Of a stretch of 36,844 nt of DNA, positions 33,568 to 36,844 are shown piece by piece. The stretch is taken from assembly GCA_945861625.1 (NCBI GenBank), contig CAMAVI010000029.1, positions 1-36,844 of the forward strand, written 5' to 3'. Below the pieces are notes generated by a model. It worked only from the letters and a program-made list of their open reading frames with translations. It did no database searches and was not told where the DNA came from. The stretch is from Candidatus Sulfopaludibacter sp. SbA3 (lineage in GTDB: Bacteria; Acidobacteriota; Terriglobia; Bryobacterales; Bryobacteraceae). A program made the translations under genes and the position numbers. Position 1 is the first letter of the stretch; each line of letters opens with the position of its first letter.

Positions 33568-33646
33568 CCGTGTGCGACCCTATGTTGTAGTTGGTTGATG
33601 TATACTTTTCTCGGTCGGGGAGCGAACCCCCGCGAGGAGGATTCAG

Positions 33647-34666
33647 ATGCCGCATCGACGTCTTGCCGGGTTGGGATTGGCCGCCATGGCCGTGATCGCG
33701 CTGTTTGGGGCCGAGGCGCTCGCCGAAGAGGCGCAACCCAATTCACAGCCCAGCTACCACCGTCCGGTCGAAAACTGGCTTACGCCTCCGGACGGGCGCG
33801 TATGGGGACAGGTCCCCACCGCCCAAGTCGATAGCAAGGGCAATATCTGGATGTTGGATCGCTGCGGCGGGACCAATTGCGTCGGGAAATCCGTTGACCC
33901 GATTCTCCAATTCGACCCATCCGGCAAACTGCTGCGCAGCTTCGGCGGCGGGATGTTCGTCTATCCCCACGGCATTTATATCGATAAGGACGACAACATC
34001 TGGACCACCGACGGCCAGGGGAAAGACGACAAAGGCCAGCAGGTAATCAAGTTCTCCAAAGAGGGAAAAGAGCTGATGCGGTTGGGTACAGCGGGCCTCA
34101 AGGGCGAAACGCCCACCACGTTTAACCGGCCCTCCGACGTTGCGGTCGCGCCCAACGGCGATATTTTTGTCTCCGATGGCCACGGCGGCGAGGATACCAA
34201 CGCGCGTATCGTCAAGTTCAGCAAAGACGGCAAATTCATTAAGGCCTGGGGGAAGAAGGGCACGGCACCGGGTGAGTTTGACGCCCCACATTCGCTGGCT
34301 TTCGATTCCCAGGGCCGTCTGTTTGTGGCCGATCGCGGCAACAACCGCATCCAGATCTTTGACCAGGACGGAAAAGTCCTGGATCAGTGGAAGCAGTTCA
34401 GCCGGCCCGTGGGGCTTTTCATCGACAAGAACGACACGCTCTACGTGTCCGACTCGGATTCTGATGCTCCTCGTAATCCTGGATGGCAGCAGGGGATTCG
34501 GATTGGCAGCGCGAAGGACGGCACGGTAAAAGAATTCATCCCGTATCCAGGACCGCAGGCGCAGTCCGGCAATAACGCCGCGGAAGGCGTTGCCGCCGAT
34601 GATTCCGGTAACGTCTATGGCGCGGAAGTAGCTCACAAAATGCTGCGGAAGTACGTCAAGAAGTGA
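33647..34666 (+). CDS. Secreted NHL-repeat six-bladed beta-propeller protein
   Basis: The start is ATG 33647 with AGGAGG 8 bases upstream. The 339 residues have a signal peptide (about 1-26, GAEALA-EEA) and the same blade set as the protein at 2162: SFGGGMFVYPHGIYIDKDDN, SDGHGGEDTNARIVKFSKDG, KAWGKKGTAPGEFDAPHSLA, VADRGNNRIQIFD and QQGIRIGSAKDG. The two are paralogues, alike over nearly their whole length. A TATACT box is at 33601. It is followed by two secreted proteins of unknown function on the same strand; the first starts 17 bases after its stop, so they probably form an operon. The function is unknown. Confidence 0.85.
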   Translation: MPHRRLAGLGLAAMAVIALFGAEALAEEAQPNSQPSYHRPVENWLTPPDGRVWGQVPTAQVDSKGNIWMLDRCGGTNCVGKSVDPILQFDPSGKLLRSFGGGMFVYPHGIYIDKDDNIWTTDGQGKDDKGQQVIKFSKEGKELMRLGTAGLKGETPTTFNRPSDVAVAPNGDIFVSDGHGGEDTNARIVKFSKDGKFIKAWGKKGTAPGEFDAPHSLAFDSQGRLFVADRGNNRIQIFDQDGKVLDQWKQFSRPVGLFIDKNDTLYVSDSDSDAPRNPGWQQGIRIGSAKDGTVKEFIPYPGPQAQSGNNAAEGVAADDSGNVYGAEVAHKMLRKYVKK

Positions 34667-34683
34667 ATCCCTGAGGTGTGAAT

Positions 34684-35490
34684 ATGATTACCATGAACTG
34701 GTTTCGCGTCAGTCTGGCCGTGGGTATCCTGTCCGCGTCAGTTCCTCTTTCCGCGCAATGGGAAAAGGTAAAGGGTCCGAACGTCCCCCGCGGGGCCGAC
34801 GGCAAGCCCAATCTTTCCGCGCCGGCTCCACGCCGGGCGGATGGCAAGCCCGACCTTTCCGGGATGTGGTGGCTGCCGGCCGCGGGAGGCGGCGCAACCG
34901 GAGTCCCGCCCAAGTACCTCAACAACCTTGCCGCGGACCTGAAGCCCGAAGAGATTCCCATGCAGCCCTGGGCGGCGGCGCTCTACAAGCAGCGCAGGGC
35001 CGACGAATCCAAGGACTTCCCTTACTCCCGGTGCCTGTTGCCGGGTGTTCCCATGATCAGTTCCTTTCCCGCCCCCTGGAAGCTGATTCAAAATCCCGGC
35101 CTGATCGCGATTCTCTACGAGAACTCTTCCACCTACCGCCAGATCTTCATGGATGGCCGCGTGCTCTCGAAGGATGCCAATCCGAACTTTATGGGGTACT
35201 CGACCGGCCGTTGGGAGGGCGACTCGTTGGTTGTGGAAACAACCGGATTTAACGAAAATACGTGGCTGGATCTTTCAGGCCATCCCCACTCGGATGCCTT
35301 GCGCGTGGTCGAGCGCTTCCGCCGCCGTGACAGCGGGCACATGGAAATCCAGATCACCATCGACGATGCGAAAGCGTACACGAAGCCCTGGACCGTGAAG
35401 ATCAATCCCATCTTGCTGCTGGAAGGCGATCTGTATGAGTCCGTCTGCAACGAGAACGAAAAAGATCTTCCGCATATGGTGGGCAAGTAA
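34684..35490 (+). CDS. Secreted protein of unknown function (acidobacterial type)
   Basis: The start is ATG 34684, preceded by GAGGTG; alternatives are GTG 34678 and ATG 34693. The 268 residues have a signal peptide (about 1-24, SVPLSAQ). DGKPNLSAPAPRRADGKPDLSGMWW follows, a duplicated DGKP-L-S unit common to this group of secreted proteins. The C-terminal 100 residues (GRWEGDSLVVETTGFNE, HPHSDALRVVERFRRRDSGH, IDDAKAYTKPW, CNENEKDLPHMVGK) form a recognisable domain repeated in the next gene. Reading frame, codon use and start site are sound. I associate such proteins with acidobacterial genomes but know no function. It is probably exported and co-transcribed with the propeller gene. Confidence 0.75.
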   Translation: MITMNWFRVSLAVGILSASVPLSAQWEKVKGPNVPRGADGKPNLSAPAPRRADGKPDLSGMWWLPAAGGGATGVPPKYLNNLAADLKPEEIPMQPWAAALYKQRRADESKDFPYSRCLLPGVPMISSFPAPWKLIQNPGLIAILYENSSTYRQIFMDGRVLSKDANPNFMGYSTGRWEGDSLVVETTGFNENTWLDLSGHPHSDALRVVERFRRRDSGHMEIQITIDDAKAYTKPWTVKINPILLLEGDLYESVCNENEKDLPHMVGK

Positions 35491-35576
35491 GCGCGGCCGA
35501 GGCCGGCGATTCTTCAGAGCCGCGGAGGCCATTCCAACGCAAGCTGGTACACTACCTACTAGTTGTGAGGAACAGA

Positions 35577-36587
35577 ATGAAAGCAAGCTTCTTCCTGGTT
35601 TCGGCCCTCCTAGCCGCCCCCGCCGCATTCGCGCAAACAGGCGCCATTAGCGGGAAAATCGTAACCGTTTCGGGCGGAAATCCCGTGCCCGAGGTGAAGG
35701 TCCGCGTTAAGAACACCACAACCGACGCATCGTTTGCCGCGCAGAGCGAAGTGAACGGCAATTATACCGTCGGCGGGCTGCCGCCCGGAAACTACGAACT
35801 GGCTACTGAGTTCCAACTCTTCCTGTCTTTCCGGCAGAAAGACATTCCGGTGCAGGCCGGGCAGACCGCCCGCGTAGACATCCAGTTGAGCGACATGCAA
35901 TTGAATACGCTTGGTGATGGCGGCGACGACTTCGTGAAGTTGGTCACCGAACGTCCCGCGCCGGCCGGCCCCACGCCTCGCATGCCCGACGGGAAGCCGG
36001 ATTTCAACGGAGTCTGGCTGGCCGCCGCTTACCGCGTGGACGGCGATCCGCCCCAGCCGCTGCCCTGGGCGGAAGAAATATCGAAGAAGCGCAGGGACAG
36101 ACTGGGCATCGATTCTCCCGGCGCGCATTGCCTGCCGAACGGATTGGCGTCTTCCGGCAATTTGCGTCCTTATCGATTCGTCCAGACCAAAGACATCATC
36201 GTAATCGTCGAGGAAGCCAACGATCCCACGCGCCAGATCTACCTGGATGGGCGCCCGCACCCCGAGGATCCCAATCCCACGTATGTGGGGCATTCGGTGG
36301 GCCACTGGGAAGGCGACACGCTGGTGGTGGACACGGTGGGTCTCACCGAGCGCGGCTGGGTCGCTTTCGGCAGCTTTCCGCAGACGGAGAAATTGCACGT
36401 CACCGAGCGGTTCCGCCGTCCCGACCTCGGGCACCTGGAACGTGAAGTGGCCTTCGACGACTCCACCACGTTCAAGAAGCCATGGAAATTGAAGCGCGTC
36501 AGTGCGCTCGCGCCCAAGGAAATCGAAGTGCTGGAATACGTCTGCGCGGAAAACAACAAAGACGTCGAACACTACGTGGGCAAGTAA
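35577..36587 (+). CDS. Secreted protein: carboxypeptidase-regulatory-like domain plus the same C-terminal domain
   Basis: The start is ATG 35577 with GAGGAAC upstream. The 336 residues have a signal peptide (1-19, AAFAQ). A carboxypeptidase-regulatory-like beta-sandwich (about 20-108: GKIVTVSGGNPVPEVKVRV, GNYTVGGLPPGNYEL) follows. Next comes DGKPDFNGVW and a C-terminal domain shared with the preceding gene: GHWEGDTLVVDTVGLTE, KLHVTERFRRPDLGH, FDDSTTFKKPW, CAENNKDVEHYVGK. Both proteins end in VGK. The beta-sandwich is also the N-domain of the two TonB receptors in this window. Function unknown; export is likely. Two terminators follow. Confidence 0.78.
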   Translation: MKASFFLVSALLAAPAAFAQTGAISGKIVTVSGGNPVPEVKVRVKNTTTDASFAAQSEVNGNYTVGGLPPGNYELATEFQLFLSFRQKDIPVQAGQTARVDIQLSDMQLNTLGDGGDDFVKLVTERPAPAGPTPRMPDGKPDFNGVWLAAAYRVDGDPPQPLPWAEEISKKRRDRLGIDSPGAHCLPNGLASSGNLRPYRFVQTKDIIVIVEEANDPTRQIYLDGRPHPEDPNPTYVGHSVGHWEGDTLVVDTVGLTERGWVAFGSFPQTEKLHVTERFRRPDLGHLEREVAFDDSTTFKKPWKLKRVSALAPKEIEVLEYVCAENNKDVEHYVGK

Positions 36588-36590
36588 CGG

Positions 36591-36644
36591 TTCCGCGAAA
36601 CGCGGGAGCGTTTTTCCGGGCCGCTCAGAGGCCCGTCATTTTTT
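36591..36644 (+). terminator. Tandem terminators after the secreted-protein genes
   Basis: The first hairpin, TTCCGCG-AAA-CGCGGGA (36591-36607), is followed by TTTTT at 36611-36615. The second, CGGGCC (36617-36622) and GGCCCG (36630-36635), is followed by a run of six T at 36639-36644. They mark the end of the plus-strand operon. Confidence 0.75.
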
Positions 36645-36752
36645 CGCGGTGCTCCGGGTAGCACGCTCCTCGTCTGCCCTTAGAACTCAATTCCCCCTAG
36701 CCCAAGTTCGTCACAAAACGGGTAAAACTGACGTAAGTCATTGAGAATTGGT

Positions 36753-36844
36753 TCAGGCGATCGCCGAGTCTACACTACATTTGCGATTGAACTGGAGATG
36801 CTCGGGCAGGCTGATGCCAAGTTGCTGGAGCAGGGACCGCTGCT
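36753..36844 (-). CDS. Possible C-terminal end of an unknown protein at the window edge
   Basis: On the minus strand an open frame enters from the right edge and ends at TGA 36753-36755, with residues reading RSLLQQLGISLPEHL and then CSVDSAIA. The terminators of the plus-strand operon face it, fitting convergent genes. With only 30 codons, no family can be claimed. A plus-strand ATG at 36799 is the alternative reading but has no spaced Shine-Dalgarno. Confidence 0.25.
   Translation of the reverse strand, partial: QRSLLQQLGISLPEHLQFNRKCSVDSAIA

Overview
The window looks like chromosome of a GC-rich, Gram-negative soil-type bacterium. The best guess is an acidobacterium of the Solibacter/Bryobacter kind. 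This is inferred from style: two TonB-dependent receptors with an N-terminal carboxypeptidase-regulatory-like domain, three secreted NHL/six-bladed propeller proteins, a PQQ dehydrogenase, an exported S9 peptidase, an EF_0837-type amidohydrolase, and a pair of secreted proteins of a kind I associate with acidobacteria. No rRNA, tRNA, CRISPR array or complete mobile element was seen.

Layout. 1-414: start of a transposase (IS630-like) running off the left edge, next to a MoaD/ThiS-like gene that has lost its 5' end. 491-3881: GT-C-type membrane glycosyltransferase, secreted propeller protein, RRM RNA-binding protein. 4109-9688: a YacL-type PIN/TRAM protein, a coupled GT-C-like membrane protein, a TIR-SIR2 fusion of lower GC (candidate single-gene NAD-depleting defence protein), then the isoprenoid pair ispD-ispF. 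A yacL-ispD-ispF order is common in bacteria, so the TIR-SIR2 gene looks like an insert in a housekeeping neighbourhood. 9709-15154: tRNA nucleotidyltransferase (cca), CpsB/YwqE-type PHP phosphatase, a membrane-anchored split-barrel protein, secreted cupin, second propeller, RlmA-like methyltransferase. 15120-23471: MFS carrier, exported S9 peptidase and TonB receptor on the minus strand, facing a divergent ECF sigma factor and an unusual anti-sigma factor, followed by a HigB-HigA toxin-antitoxin pair. 23496-25381: frameshifted small membrane protein, exported amidohydrolase, 53-residue membrane protein. 25382-25946 carries only short repeats and hairpins. 25947-30166: VOC protein, orphan TRAP-type binding protein, anchored alpha/beta hydrolase, PQQ dehydrogenase. 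30196-36587: siderophore-type TonB receptor behind two dyads, small unknown protein, second RRM protein, third propeller, and two related secreted proteins closed by tandem terminators.

The most original signals are these. (1) The sigma/TonB-receptor divergent region holds a two-box dyad, ATTCCA-N12-CTGTTCAG-N20-CTGAACAG-N12-TGGAAT, i.e. the same bipartite motif facing outward both ways. (2) The anti-sigma factor fuses a zinc-finger anti-sigma domain and one membrane helix to an HNH-nuclease-like domain whose key His is Tyr. Together they suggest a module in which an HNH-derived periplasmic sensor controls a receptor-peptidase operon. (3) The TIR-SIR2 fusion has both NADase-type active sites and no obvious sensor domain. 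(4) A near-palindrome and a second dyad precede the siderophore receptor.
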